Source of the DNA: Bacteroidota bacterium
Lineage (GTDB): Bacteria > Bacteroidota > Bacteroidia > Cytophagales > Cyclobacteriaceae
Length of the DNA stretch: 64,000 bases
Reading direction: 5' to 3'
NCBI GenBank assembly: GCA_018267135.1
Contig: JAFDZA010000007.1
Coordinates: forward strand, 62,001 to 126,000
Shown here: piece after piece, positions 1-9,213 of the stretch
Position numbering within the stretch: the stretch's first letter is position 1
Layout: each line of letters starts with the position of its first letter
Made by a program: the position numbers and the translations under genes
Notes under the pieces: generated by a model
Database searches by the model: none
Told to the model about the DNA's origin: nothing
Seen by the model: the letters and a program-made list of their open reading frames with translations, nothing else

Positions 1-448
1 GCAGATGCGTAAAATGACTTAAGAGATACAGTCCCAACGGAATGATGATAAATAATCCGGTTAGAATTTTCTCTTTAGCATCAAATAAAACTAAACTGCC
101 CATGCTTACCACTACATAAAAAAAACTAGTGCCGCTGTTGTTGTCGGCTATTACATCGCGTAAGTCAAAAATAAAGACAACCAGATTGACGATCGTCAGT
201 AAAAATACAGTGGATAAAGTATAGAAGCCTTTCCGGTTCAGCCAGAGTGAGACAGTTGCCATTAACATCATTGCCACGTAGAGCGGGCCATACATAGGTA
301 AACTCAGCAGGCTGTGGGTAATCAGAATAAGAGCTCCGGCTGCCATTACGAGCAGCGAAGCCTGCCCCCGTAAGATTGCATTTTTGTATTCTGCCCTTGA
401 GTGGATATACTGCGTACCCACTAAAAAATTTCGGACATTCATCTTCAT
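1..448 (-). CDS. Partial multi-pass membrane protein, C-terminus beyond the left edge
   Basis: An open frame runs from an ATG at 448 (second ATG at 442) to the window edge without a stop, about 149 codons. The translation begins MKMNVRNFLVGTQYIHSRAE and then gives several hydrophobic segments (for example LLVMAAGALILITHSLLSLP and a later stretch around VFLLTIVNLVVFIFDL) separated by short polar loops. This layout fits the membrane-embedded N-terminal sensor part of a signalling protein such as a histidine kinase or guanylate cyclase, but no catalytic domain is in view, so the function is not assigned. It is divergent from the gene at 539 and shares about 90 bp of upstream DNA with it. Confidence 0.6.
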   Translation of the reverse strand, partial: MKMNVRNFLVGTQYIHSRAEYKNAILRGQASLLVMAAGALILITHSLLSLPMYGPLYVAMMLMATVSLWLNRKGFYTLSTVFLLTIVNLVVFIFDLRDVIADNNSGTSFFYVVVSMGSLVLFDAKEKILTGLFIIIPLGLYLLSHFTHL

Positions 449-538
449 AATATTTTACAAGGTAAATATTAAATACAGACGATATGTTTTTCTTAGGCGA
501 AACGTTTCACATCATTCTTTTTTGCTTTAATTTGTAGT

Positions 539-1594
539 ATGAAGAACATCAAAGGTCCGGCTATTTTTTTGGCTCAGTTCTTAGGCGATGAACCTCCATT
601 CAACAACCTGAAGTCTATCTGCAAGTGGGCAAAATCGTTGGGGTTTGTGGGGGTGCAAATACCCACGTGGGATGGGCGCGTGATTGATCTGAAAAAAGCA
701 GCCGAAAGTAAAGACTATGCAAATGAACTGAGAGAAACGGTTGAGTCTTGCGGACTTCAAATCACGGAATTATCCACGCACTTGCAAGGTCAGTTAGTGG
801 CGGTGCATCCGGCCTACGATACCATGTTTGATGGCTTTGCACCGAAGCAGGTACAACGAAAACCCAAAGAACGAACCGCGTGGGCGGTAGATCAATTAAA
901 ACTAGCTGCCCGAGCGAGTAAAAACCTGGGCTTGGAGGTGCACGCCACATTTTCGGGAGCTCTGATGTGGCATACTATGTACCCGTGGCCTCAGCGCCCG
1001 GCCGGGTTGGTAGAAGATGGCTTTAAAGAACTGGCTAAACGTTGGTTGCCCATCTTAAATGCTTTTGATAAAGCCGGGGTAGATGTTTGTTACGAAATAC
1101 ATCCGGGGGAAGATCTGCACGATGGGGTAACGTTTGAACGTTTCTTAGAAGCTACCGGTCATCACAGCCGGGTAAACATGTTGTACGACCCAAGCCATTT
1201 TGTACTGCAGCAATTAGACTACCTTCAGTTTATCGATATTTACCATCCGTTCATTAAAATGTTTCATGTAAAAGATGCCGAGTTTAACCCCACCGGTAAA
1301 AGCGGTGTGTATGGCGGCTATCAGGATTGGATAAACCGCCCCGGCCGGTTTCGTTCGGTGGGCGATGGGCAAGTGGATTTTAAATCTATCTTTTCTAAAC
1401 TGGCTCAATACAATTACAGCGGGTGGGCTGTGCTGGAGTGGGAGTGTTGCATTAAACACCCCGAACAAGGTGCGCACGAAGGAGCCGAGCGCATTCGCGA
1501 ATATATGATCCGGGTAACGGAAAAAGCCTTTGATGATTTTGCCTCGGCCGGCAAAAACCCTAAACTCAACAAACAAATTCTGGGTACTAACTAA
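539..1594 (+). CDS. Sugar phosphate isomerase/epimerase family protein (xylose isomerase-like TIM barrel)
   Basis: The 351-residue cytosolic protein has the pattern of AP-endonuclease-2/xylose-isomerase-like TIM barrels: an N-terminal strand and helix (FVGVQIPTWDGRVIDL), acidic and histidine metal-ligand candidates in CYEIHPGEDLHDG, NMLYDPSHFVLQQ, MFHVKDAE and VLEWECCIKHP, and a length typical of the family. Members isomerise or epimerise sugars or inositols with a divalent metal; the substrate cannot be read from the sequence. The next gene, a small cytochrome c, starts 12 bp downstream in the same direction, so the two are probably co-transcribed. A similar pairing with sugar oxidation genes occurs in Bacteroidota, which hints at carbohydrate catabolism but does not prove it. 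Confidence 0.85.
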   Translation: MKNIKGPAIFLAQFLGDEPPFNNLKSICKWAKSLGFVGVQIPTWDGRVIDLKKAAESKDYANELRETVESCGLQITELSTHLQGQLVAVHPAYDTMFDGFAPKQVQRKPKERTAWAVDQLKLAARASKNLGLEVHATFSGALMWHTMYPWPQRPAGLVEDGFKELAKRWLPILNAFDKAGVDVCYEIHPGEDLHDGVTFERFLEATGHHSRVNMLYDPSHFVLQQLDYLQFIDIYHPFIKMFHVKDAEFNPTGKSGVYGGYQDWINRPGRFRSVGDGQVDFKSIFSKLAQYNYSGWAVLEWECCIKHPEQGAHEGAERIREYMIRVTEKAFDDFASAGKNPKLNKQILGTN

Positions 1595-1606
1595 ACTTAA
1601 TTCAAT

Positions 1607-2026
1607 ATGAAAAAAACAAATTATTTATGGATAGCATGGGTGGTTGTCTTGATAGGCACGATCATTTCATGCGGAGGCAAAAAGAGTGATGCCGAAGCCA
1701 AAGAAGATTATGGAGCACCCAAAGAAGAAGCAGCCACCCCCACGGCCAGTAATGCTATTGCCGAAGGTGAGTCTTTGGTGAAAGCCAACGACTGCAAAAC
1801 ATGCCACCACACCAATGATAAACTGATCGGGCCGGCTCATCTTGATGTAGCTAAAAAATATGATTTCACCGAAGCCAATGTAAAACTACTGGCACACAAA
1901 ATTATTTCAGGCGGCACAGGCGTATGGGGCCAGATACCCATGACTCCCCATGCGAACGTATCGGAAACCGATGCCGAAAAAATGGCTCGGTATGTTCTGT
2001 CTCTCGATGGGGAGAAAGAACATTGA
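1607..2026 (+). CDS. Lipoprotein class I cytochrome c
   Basis: This 139-residue protein starts with a lipoprotein signal peptide whose lipobox ends IISC at residue 22, followed by a low-complexity Ala/Glu/Pro linker. A single haem-binding motif CKTCH lies at residues 63-67. The later IPMTPHA segment, with Met near 105, is a plausible distal axial ligand. It is therefore expected to be a small mono-haem electron carrier anchored in the envelope. It lies 12 bp after the isomerase-like gene and could accept electrons from a periplasmic dehydrogenase, but no such partner is visible here. Family assignment is secure; physiological role is inferred. Confidence 0.9.
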   Translation: MKKTNYLWIAWVVVLIGTIISCGGKKSDAEAKEDYGAPKEEAATPTASNAIAEGESLVKANDCKTCHHTNDKLIGPAHLDVAKKYDFTEANVKLLAHKIISGGTGVWGQIPMTPHANVSETDAEKMARYVLSLDGEKEH

Positions 2027-2115
2027 TTTAATTTTATTGTTGAATAAAATCCAGCCCGCACCGCGTTGTTTAGATCGGCTGCCAGGAGTAATTATTCTCG
2101 CATAATATTTTAATA

Positions 2116-5100
2116 ATGAGTGAAGAACTCCTCAAAGCGATTATTCAGTTTTTTGCCATCGTTGCTAAAGAGCGCATCACGGAAGATGAGCGAACGATCA
2201 TCAAAGAATTTCTCGGGCTTCATCTAAACCAGGATGGGGTTCGCTATTATCTTTCTTTGTTTGACGAGTTTTGTAAAGTAAATAAACGCACCCATGCCCA
2301 GGTGGCCAGCCTGGACGAAGAAACACAGGAGTTTGTGGATGACTGGGCACAGATTATACAGATTGCCCGTAAAGTAAATCAGGCTCTTACCATGCAACAA
2401 AAAGTGGTACTGGTCATTAAAGTGATTGAGTTGGTATTTGCCGGAGAAGAGTTATCCGAACGCCAGAGCAATCTGATATTTTACATTGGCGAGGCGTTAA
2501 AGATTCAGGCTCGCGATTTTAAAGCCATGCGGGCTTTTGTGTTGGGGCACGATGCCGAAGAACTTGACTCAAAAAACATTCTGATTATTGATGAGAGCGA
2601 CCGGGCCGAAGCCGGCCATCAGGGGCCGCATCTAACCGCCAAAAGTATTTCGGGGATGATCGCCATTCTGCGGCTGCCCAGCATAGAAACTTATTTTATT
2701 AAATATATGGGCATCACGCCTATTTATCTTAATAGTCTCCCGCTTAAATCAAGAAGAGTAGATGTTTTTCCTACGGGTAGTACCTTACGCGGTTCAAAAA
2801 TTGATTCGATTTATTACAGTGATATTGTAGGGAAATTTTTGTCGCAGGAGAGTACCACGAAGATCAGCTTTGTGGCCGATCATGTGTTCTATCATTTTAA
2901 AAGCGGACGTGCCGGTTTGCAAAATGTGAGCATTGCCGAAACCGGAGGCAAGTTAGTAGGCATTATGGGCGGCAGCGGCTCGGGCAAATCTACGCTGCTG
3001 AATGTACTCAACGGAATCGAAAAGCCATCGAGTGGCCGTGTACTGATCAATGGCATTGATGTGCATGAGCAACCCCATGAAGTAGAGGGGGTGATTGGAT
3101 TTATTCCGCAAGACGATTTGCTGATGGAAGATCTAAGTGTGTATGAAAATTTATACTACTCGGCACAACTTTGTTTCGGGCATTTCACACACCAGCAGAT
3201 CGTAGAAAAAGTAGAAACCGTACTCACCAATCTGGGGTTGTCTGAAATAAAAAATTCTAAGGTAGGGTCGCCCTTGCAAAAAACCATTAGCGGAGGACAA
3301 CGGAAAAGACTAAACATCGGGCTGGAATTGCTGCGCGAACCCACCATTCTTTTTGTAGATGAGCCCACCTCCGGCCTTTCTTCGCGCGATTCGGAAAACA
3401 TCATGGATTTATTAAAAGAATTGACGCTGCGCGGCAAAATGATTTTTGTAGTGATCCACCAGCCTTCTTCCGATATTTTTAAAATGTTTGACACACTGCT
3501 GATTTTTGATTTGGGAGGGTTCCAGATTTATTATGGCAACCCGGTAGAGTCAGTCAACTATTTTCAGGAAATCATTAATGCGGCTAACCGTACACCCGGG
3601 GCATGCCCGGAGTGTGGAAATATTAACCCTGAGCAGGTTTTTAATATCATTGAAACGCGTGTGGTAAATGAATACGGACGCTTTACCCATACCCGCAAAG
3701 TTTCACCCGGACAGTGGTATCAGTATTTTAAAAAGAAAATAAAAATTCCCCGCATTGAAGAGTACAAAGAACCTCTTCCAGCCGTTCAGCAAATCCCCAA
3801 CTGGGTTCAGCAACTTCGCACGTTTATTGTTCGCGATGTAAAATCGAAACTGGCCAACCAGCAATATGTTATCATTAATATACTGCTGGCACCATTGCTG
3901 GCATTGTTTATAGGCTATTTTGTAAAATACTACGACTATGTGGGGGTAGAGCACCCGCATTATTCATTTTACGACAATGCCAACATACCGATTTATTTTT
4001 TTATGAGTATTGTCGTAGCTCTTTTTGTTGGGCTGATAGTAAGTGCTGAAGAAATTTTTCGCGACCGTAAAATTTTAAAACGCGAACGCTTTCTGCATTT
4101 AAGCCGTAGCAGTTATTTTGTTTCTAAAGTGATTATTCTGTTTGTTATCTCGGCTATACAAACGGTATGTTTTGTTTTAATTGGCAATGCGCTGCTCGAA
4201 ATTCCACTTACCGAAATGCGCTACTGGCTTGTTTTATTTTCCTGTTCTTGTTTTGCCAACCTGCTGGGGCTGAATATTTCTTCGGCATTTGATTCGGCCG
4301 TAACGATCTACGTTTTGATTCCGATTTTAATTATTCCGCAATTGCTGCTGAGCGGAGTGGTAGTTAGTTTTGATAAGTTTAATCCCAAAGTAGGCACCCC
4401 CGATGGTATTCCGATTTTGGGTGAGTTGATGGCTTCGCGCTGGGCATTTGAAGCCTATATGGTAACGCAGTTTAAAGACAACCCATTAGAAAAAATTTTT
4501 TACCCGATCGAACAGAAAAGAGCCAACGCAGAATATAAGCGGGGATATTATTTGCCTGAACTGGAATCGCGATTAGCATATGTAGTAAACCATCCGGGCG
4601 AATGGCGAAGTGCACCGGAGAATAGCAAAGTAAAAAAAATGCTGACGTTATTGCACACCGAACTAACACTGGAAGCGGGTGTGGTAGGCAAAGGTATTCC
4701 GGAAATTGAAAAACTGGCCATAGGTAAATTTGATTCGGCCACCTACCTGAAAGTAAACACCTACCTGAAGGTGCTGGAAAATTATTATTCCAACCGCATC
4801 CGTCAGGCGGTAATTGAAAAAGAAAAGTTAATGAGGCAGCTTAACGAGGCAGGTGGCCAGCAGGAAGCCTACGAAAAACGTAAGATGAAATACCAGAATG
4901 AAGCGATTACCCGCATGGTTGAAAATACGGAAAGTGCCACCCGTGTGGTGGAGTGGGAGGGTGAACTGATCCGGAAAATCTACCCGATCTATTTTAACGA
5001 ACACCGCCCCGAACATTTTTTAGATTTCAGAGATAACTTTTACATCCCCACCAAATATTTTGCCGGCCATAAATTTGATACGCTGTATTTTAACTTAGCC

Positions 5101-5220
5101 GTGATTTGGGTGATGGTAATCGGTTTATATATTGCCTTATATTATGAATGGTTGAAAAAGGCCGTTCACGGATTTAATATGCACAGGCGATATGGTGGAA
5201 AGAAAATAAGACATACCTAA
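2116..5220 (+). CDS. ABCG-like ABC transporter, ATPase and permease fused, with TerB-like N-terminus
   Basis: The 1034-residue protein has an N-terminal helical region (about 1-150) resembling TerB-type domains. A nucleotide-binding domain follows, with Walker A GGSGSGKST near residue 285, signature ISGGQRKR near 391 and Walker B ILFVDEPTSG near 410. The C-terminal ABC-2 type permease starts near 575 with several hydrophobic spans. The order ATPase then permease, and the EPTSGL and HQPSSDIFKMFD segments, are typical of the ABCG/White half-transporter class. A long charged helical insert (about 790-950) separates the last two membrane segments. Likely an inner-membrane exporter, substrate unknown. 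Its stop is 3 bp before the helicase start, so the two genes are probably coupled. Confidence 0.85.
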   Translation: MSEELLKAIIQFFAIVAKERITEDERTIIKEFLGLHLNQDGVRYYLSLFDEFCKVNKRTHAQVASLDEETQEFVDDWAQIIQIARKVNQALTMQQKVVLVIKVIELVFAGEELSERQSNLIFYIGEALKIQARDFKAMRAFVLGHDAEELDSKNILIIDESDRAEAGHQGPHLTAKSISGMIAILRLPSIETYFIKYMGITPIYLNSLPLKSRRVDVFPTGSTLRGSKIDSIYYSDIVGKFLSQESTTKISFVADHVFYHFKSGRAGLQNVSIAETGGKLVGIMGGSGSGKSTLLNVLNGIEKPSSGRVLINGIDVHEQPHEVEGVIGFIPQDDLLMEDLSVYENLYYSAQLCFGHFTHQQIVEKVETVLTNLGLSEIKNSKVGSPLQKTISGGQRKRLNIGLELLREPTILFVDEPTSGLSSRDSENIMDLLKELTLRGKMIFVVIHQPSSDIFKMFDTLLIFDLGGFQIYYGNPVESVNYFQEIINAANRTPGACPECGNINPEQVFNIIETRVVNEYGRFTHTRKVSPGQWYQYFKKKIKIPRIEEYKEPLPAVQQIPNWVQQLRTFIVRDVKSKLANQQYVIINILLAPLLALFIGYFVKYYDYVGVEHPHYSFYDNANIPIYFFMSIVVALFVGLIVSAEEIFRDRKILKRERFLHLSRSSYFVSKVIILFVISAIQTVCFVLIGNALLEIPLTEMRYWLVLFSCSCFANLLGLNISSAFDSAVTIYVLIPILIIPQLLLSGVVVSFDKFNPKVGTPDGIPILGELMASRWAFEAYMVTQFKDNPLEKIFYPIEQKRANAEYKRGYYLPELESRLAYVVNHPGEWRSAPENSKVKKMLTLLHTELTLEAGVVGKGIPEIEKLAIGKFDSATYLKVNTYLKVLENYYSNRIRQAVIEKEKLMRQLNEAGGQQEAYEKRKMKYQNEAITRMVENTESATRVVEWEGELIRKIYPIYFNEHRPEHFLDFRDNFYIPTKYFAGHKFDTLYFNLAVIWVMVIGLYIALYYEWLKKAVHGFNMHRRYGGKKIRHT

Positions 5221-5223
5221 CCA

Positions 5224-6441
5224 ATGACTTTTAATAATTTTAATTTTGATCATAAACTGCAAGACGGGCTAAATGCAATGGGCTATGAAAGTCCCACGCC
5301 CATACAGCAGCAAGCTATTCCTTTTATTTTAGCCAAACGCGATCTGATTGCCTGCGCCCAAACGGGCACCGGCAAAACGGCCGCATACCTGCTCCCCATC
5401 CTAAACAATATTATTCATTCCGATCATCGCCACCTTAACACGCTCATCATTGCCCCTACACGTGAGCTGGTTCAGCAAATAGATCAGCAGGTAGAAGGAT
5501 TTGCCTACTTTACGGGCGTGAGTTCGATACCCATATACGGGGGCGGTGATGGGGCCGTGTGGGATCAGCAAAAGAAAGCGTTGGAAGCCGGAGTTGATCT
5601 GATGATTGCCACCCCCGGGCGGCTGATCGCACAACTGGCTTCGGGTGCGATTGATCTAAAATACGTTCAACACCTGGTGCTCGATGAAGCCGACCGTATG
5701 CTCGATATGGGTTTTTACGATGACATTATGCGCATTGTCAGATATTTGCCACCCACCCGGCAAACGTTACTTTTCTCGGCCACCATGCCGCAGCGCATAC
5801 GGGCCTTGGCCAATAAAATTCTGCAAGACCCGATAGAAATAAATATTGCCATCTCTAAACCAGCCGATGGTATTGTGCAGGAAGCTTATTTGGTAAATGA
5901 TGATCAAAAAGAAAAACTGATCAGTCATTTATTGAAGAGTTCAGCTTTTGCCAGTGCGCTGATTTTTGCTTCTACGAAAGAAAAAGTAAAGCATCTGGGG
6001 CGGTTGCTCCCCAAACTCGGACTTCGTTCGAAAGCCATTCACTCTGATTTGGAGCAAAATGAACGCGAAGAAATTTTACGCGAGTTTAAAAATAAACAAC
6101 TGAGTTTGCTGATTGGCACCGATGTATTATCGCGGGGAATTGATGTGGAAGGTATTGAACTGGTGCTGAACTATGATGTGCCCCCGGATCCGGAAGATTA
6201 TATTCACCGCATTGGCCGAACAGCCAGGGCAGCCAGTACCGGTCACGCCATTACTTTTATAAATCAATTAGACCAACGCAGGTTTGGACAAATCGAAAGA
6301 CTGATCGGAAAAGAGATTACGAAAGCTCCGCTGCCCGAAGGATTTCATTCCTCATTTGATTATAACCCGGAACAAAAACAATTCCACCCTAAACGCCATC
6401 TACAGTCTAAACCGAAAAAAATTTTTAGGAAAAAGAACTAA
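5224..6441 (+). CDS. DEAD-box ATP-dependent RNA helicase (RhlE-like)
   Basis: A 405-residue protein with the full DEAD-box motif set in order: Q motif (FDHKLQDGLNAMGYESPTPIQ), motif I AQTGTGKT near residue 45, PTREL, TPGR, DEAD near 154, SAT, and in the second RecA-like domain TDVLSRGIDV and HRIGRTAR. The C-terminal tail is short and very basic (KRHLQSKPKKIFRKKN), as in RhlE-type helicases that act on ribosome assembly intermediates or structured mRNA. It starts 3 bp after the ABC transporter stop. The gene converges with the ceramidase-like gene, with only 36 bp between the two stops. Family call is secure; the paralogue (RhlE, CshA or other) is not decided. Confidence 0.93.
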   Translation: MTFNNFNFDHKLQDGLNAMGYESPTPIQQQAIPFILAKRDLIACAQTGTGKTAAYLLPILNNIIHSDHRHLNTLIIAPTRELVQQIDQQVEGFAYFTGVSSIPIYGGGDGAVWDQQKKALEAGVDLMIATPGRLIAQLASGAIDLKYVQHLVLDEADRMLDMGFYDDIMRIVRYLPPTRQTLLFSATMPQRIRALANKILQDPIEINIAISKPADGIVQEAYLVNDDQKEKLISHLLKSSAFASALIFASTKEKVKHLGRLLPKLGLRSKAIHSDLEQNEREEILREFKNKQLSLLIGTDVLSRGIDVEGIELVLNYDVPPDPEDYIHRIGRTARAASTGHAITFINQLDQRRFGQIERLIGKEITKAPLPEGFHSSFDYNPEQKQFHPKRHLQSKPKKIFRKKN

Positions 6442-6477
6442 CGAAGCTCTTCATTTATTGTGGAAAAAAAACCGGAA

Positions 6478-7800
6478 TTATTTTTCCAGGATTTTTTGGA
6501 TAACAGACGAGTAGTAATTTCCAAAATGAGGCCCTACCCAGTTTAAAGCCATCACTTCCTCCTGCTGCGAGTACCCGTAGTGCTTGTCGGCTGTAATGTA
6601 TCCCACGTAGTGGCCGTTAAAACTGGTAATAAAAAGTTTTTCTCCTTTCTTTTCTGCTATTTGCCCGAGATGATCATCTGTAAAAATTTCGCCCGAAAAA
6701 TCGCACGGCATACCCAGCATTAATAGATGCCCGAGTTTAAGGTAAGTAATGCCGCCCTCCAGTTTCTGAAAAAGCAGACGGAACACCCAATCGCGCACTT
6801 TCCATTTTTGCAGCAGATGTAATTGCGAAGGTCCGTAATAAAAGGGTACGTGGCCTGTCTGCATATCTGCCGGTAAGATATTGGTTGCCGTAGCAGATTC
6901 AATTTTTCGGTAAAGCCGTTGGCCCAACGAGTCGCAATACACAAATTCATGCTCGGAAGTAAATTTGGTGCGATGGCTGCCGATCATACCCGCGATGAAC
7001 ATAGCAAACTGATATTTATTTTTTTGTGCCTGTTGCATCAAGGCTCCGGGGTAATCACCCGATAGGGCACGGCTTAAATGACTGATGTTGGTGGGGTGGC
7101 CGCTGTAGGCAATCAATAAAGCTTGTGTTCCGTCATTGCGAGATATTTTAAATCCACGCAAGATGCCATCTACCGAGCCCTGCACCGGGTCTATCCGGTT
7201 TTCTACGTATTCTTTAGCATCGGCTTCGTAGTAAGATAAGACAGATGGTTGTAATTGGTGAGTAGCAGATTGTATCGCAGTAGTTATTTTCCCGGCTAAT
7301 TGGTTTAGCCATTCATCGTTGTATTGGCCAAGAATTAAATTCCCGATTACGCTATCGTTCCAGGCACCGAGGCTGCTGTGAACATGCGTAGCCGTGAAGT
7401 AAAGAAAATGATGGGAGTAATTCAGGGCTTCAATTTTTTGGCGCAATGCCGGAGGGAAAATCAGTAGGTCGGCACTGATTATAATGGCAGTGGCTTTGCC
7501 GTTGCTCAAAGCCAGAAGCCTGACATACAAAGAGTCGTGCACGGACTCAAAATGATAGCGCGGAGCATACCCTGCCATGGGCATAGGCGAGGAGGGGGTA
7601 ATATTGACAGATGCCCAGGCGGTTTTCCAGCCCTCTTTAGAGGGGAAATCAGCCGGACGAAAAGAGGCCAGTTCGCTCATGGTTTGCCGGTAAAAATCTT
7701 GGTTGGTTATAGGGCGGTCATCCACCGGGCCGATGAGGGAAAAAGTGAGAAGTGCCAACACCAAAATTGTAATCACTATTCTCTTGCCCCATTTTTTCAT
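6478..7800 (-). CDS. Neutral/alkaline ceramidase-like protein, membrane-anchored
   Basis: The 440-residue protein opens with a single hydrophobic segment (KRIVITILVLALLTFSLIG) acting as signal or anchor. Features of the neutral ceramidase N-terminal domain follow: the strand VNITPSSPMPMAGYAPR, a SADLLIFPP region, and a zinc-site-like THVHSS with a later GHPTNISHL. The family hydrolyses N-acyl-sphingosines, but many Bacteroidota members of this length lack the C-terminal Ig-like domain of the classic enzyme and have no defined substrate. Likely periplasmic or exposed. It is preceded on the same strand by the TPR gene, whose stop is 69 bp from this start. Sphingolipids are common in Bacteroidota, which makes a lipid role reasonable but unproven. 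Confidence 0.75.
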   Translation of the reverse strand: MKKWGKRIVITILVLALLTFSLIGPVDDRPITNQDFYRQTMSELASFRPADFPSKEGWKTAWASVNITPSSPMPMAGYAPRYHFESVHDSLYVRLLALSNGKATAIIISADLLIFPPALRQKIEALNYSHHFLYFTATHVHSSLGAWNDSVIGNLILGQYNDEWLNQLAGKITTAIQSATHQLQPSVLSYYEADAKEYVENRIDPVQGSVDGILRGFKISRNDGTQALLIAYSGHPTNISHLSRALSGDYPGALMQQAQKNKYQFAMFIAGMIGSHRTKFTSEHEFVYCDSLGQRLYRKIESATATNILPADMQTGHVPFYYGPSQLHLLQKWKVRDWVFRLLFQKLEGGITYLKLGHLLMLGMPCDFSGEIFTDDHLGQIAEKKGEKLFITSFNGHYVGYITADKHYGYSQQEEVMALNWVGPHFGNYYSSVIQKILEK

Positions 7801-7869
7801 CGTGCGTAAAGATAGGTTTTGCTATCAATAAAAATGCCAATCATTACGTTATGCGAAAAACAGAAACGA

Positions 7870-9063
7870 TTACCGGCAAGCTTCTGATTTTAGTTTTGGA
7901 TCAATGTTTTCTTTTAGCTTTTCGGCTGCGGTTAAGTCGTTGCAGGCTTCGGCCGGATTTCCAGCCTTCAGCCAGGCTCGTGCCCGCTGAAGATAAGCCA
8001 AACCGAAATCCGGTCGGTGCACCAGAGCAATGGTATAGTCTTCAAGGGCTTCTTTGGTGCGATCCATTTTCATCATAAGGTTGCCGCGGCAAAGCCATAC
8101 CTGCTCATGAGTTTCTTTTAATTTAATGCACTGTGTGAAATCGGCTAAGGAATTGTTTAGGTTGTTGAGTTGCATATTCAGTAACCCTCGCCTGAACCAA
8201 ATTTCTGCATCGGTGTGGTTAAGCTGAATGGAGGTGGTGTAGTAGTCAAGTGCTTTTTGATAGTTATGCTGTGCGGTTTGGTTAACCGCCAAAGCCGTAA
8301 AATAGATGGGCTCCTGTGGGTTTTTCTCAACCGCTTCGGTCAGCCATCGTTCCATTTCTTTCAGGTTTCCTTTGGCAGCCGAAAGAACTGCCAGATTATA
8401 TCTGGCAATGCTTCCTTCCGGGTTAATGGTTAGTGCCTTTTGGTAGTCTTGCAGAGCTTTCAAGGTGTCGTTCATTTCCTGCCTGGTCCACCCCCGGTTA
8501 ACATAAAACGCTGCATTTTTGGGTTCTGTTTTAATAGCGGAGTCGAGATATACGATAGCCCGGACGTAGTTCTTCATGTGGGTATCAATCAGCCCCAGGT
8601 AGTTTAAGATGGAGGCGGCCATGTTACTTTGTGCGGTGGCAATACCTAAGCTGCCTTCTTTATCGGGGGCAAAAAAAATAGTTTTAGTTTCACCCGGAGG
8701 GGAGGTAAGAAGTAGAAGAAAATCTTCGCGTGCCATGGCCCACTGCCCAAAGTGGTAGCGCAACTGGGCGCGGGCAAAGAGCGCTTCGGTGTCTTTCGGT
8801 TTTGCTTCAATGTAGATATTGTAGTCGGTTAGTGCACCTTGCTTGTCGCCTAAATTTTCTCTTGCCTGCCCCCGGTAGTAGTAGGCCTCCATGTAGTAGG
8901 GGTTCAGGCGAAGGCATTCGTTTAGGTGGGCAAGAGCTGTTTGATATGATTGGGCATCGAGTGCTTCTTCTCCTTTTTGAAAATAATATTCTGCGTTTTT
9001 CTTTTGCGCATTAACTAAAAATGAGATAAGCATTATAAAAAAAAGGACAAACCCACGCACCAT
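7870..9063 (-). CDS. Secreted TPR-repeat protein
   Basis: The 397-residue protein starts with a Sec signal peptide (VLFFIMLISFLVNAQ, cleavage after NAQ likely). About ten tetratricopeptide repeats then fill the rest of the chain, recognisable from recurring patterns such as AYYYRGQARENLGDKQGAL, AFYVNRGWTRQEMNDTLKAL and VWLCRGNLMMKMDRTKEAL. There is no catalytic domain. Such proteins are periplasmic or outer-membrane scaffolds for protein-protein contacts. It lies upstream of the ceramidase-like gene on the same strand and is divergent from the lptF-family gene, with about 150 bp of AT-rich DNA between them. Partner unknown. Confidence 0.85.
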   Translation of the reverse strand: MVRGFVLFFIMLISFLVNAQKKNAEYYFQKGEEALDAQSYQTALAHLNECLRLNPYYMEAYYYRGQARENLGDKQGALTDYNIYIEAKPKDTEALFARAQLRYHFGQWAMAREDFLLLLTSPPGETKTIFFAPDKEGSLGIATAQSNMAASILNYLGLIDTHMKNYVRAIVYLDSAIKTEPKNAAFYVNRGWTRQEMNDTLKALQDYQKALTINPEGSIARYNLAVLSAAKGNLKEMERWLTEAVEKNPQEPIYFTALAVNQTAQHNYQKALDYYTTSIQLNHTDAEIWFRRGLLNMQLNNLNNSLADFTQCIKLKETHEQVWLCRGNLMMKMDRTKEALEDYTIALVHRPDFGLAYLQRARAWLKAGNPAEACNDLTAAEKLKENIDPKLKSEACR

Positions 9064-9204
9064 TTTGTATCATTTTGTTTGTTAAGTTACTTCAAAAAAT
9101 GATAAGAAAGATAACTTTTAAATGGATGGAGCAACCTACACGCAGAAGGAAATAAAATAGTATATCCTTTGTTGAGGGTAACTTTTCTGGCTTTCTTTTT
9201 GCAC

Positions 9205-9212
9205 TACCTTTG
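9205..9212 (+). promoter_or_regulatory. Probable -7 promoter box of the LptF-family gene
   Basis: TACCTTTG matches the Bacteroidota -7 consensus TAnnTTTG and lies immediately before two in-frame ATG codons (9214 and 9220). If real, transcription starts very near the ATG, giving a leaderless or nearly leaderless mRNA, and the upstream TTG at 9169 is not the start. No strong -33 box was identified. Confidence 0.4.
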
Positions 9213-9213
9213 T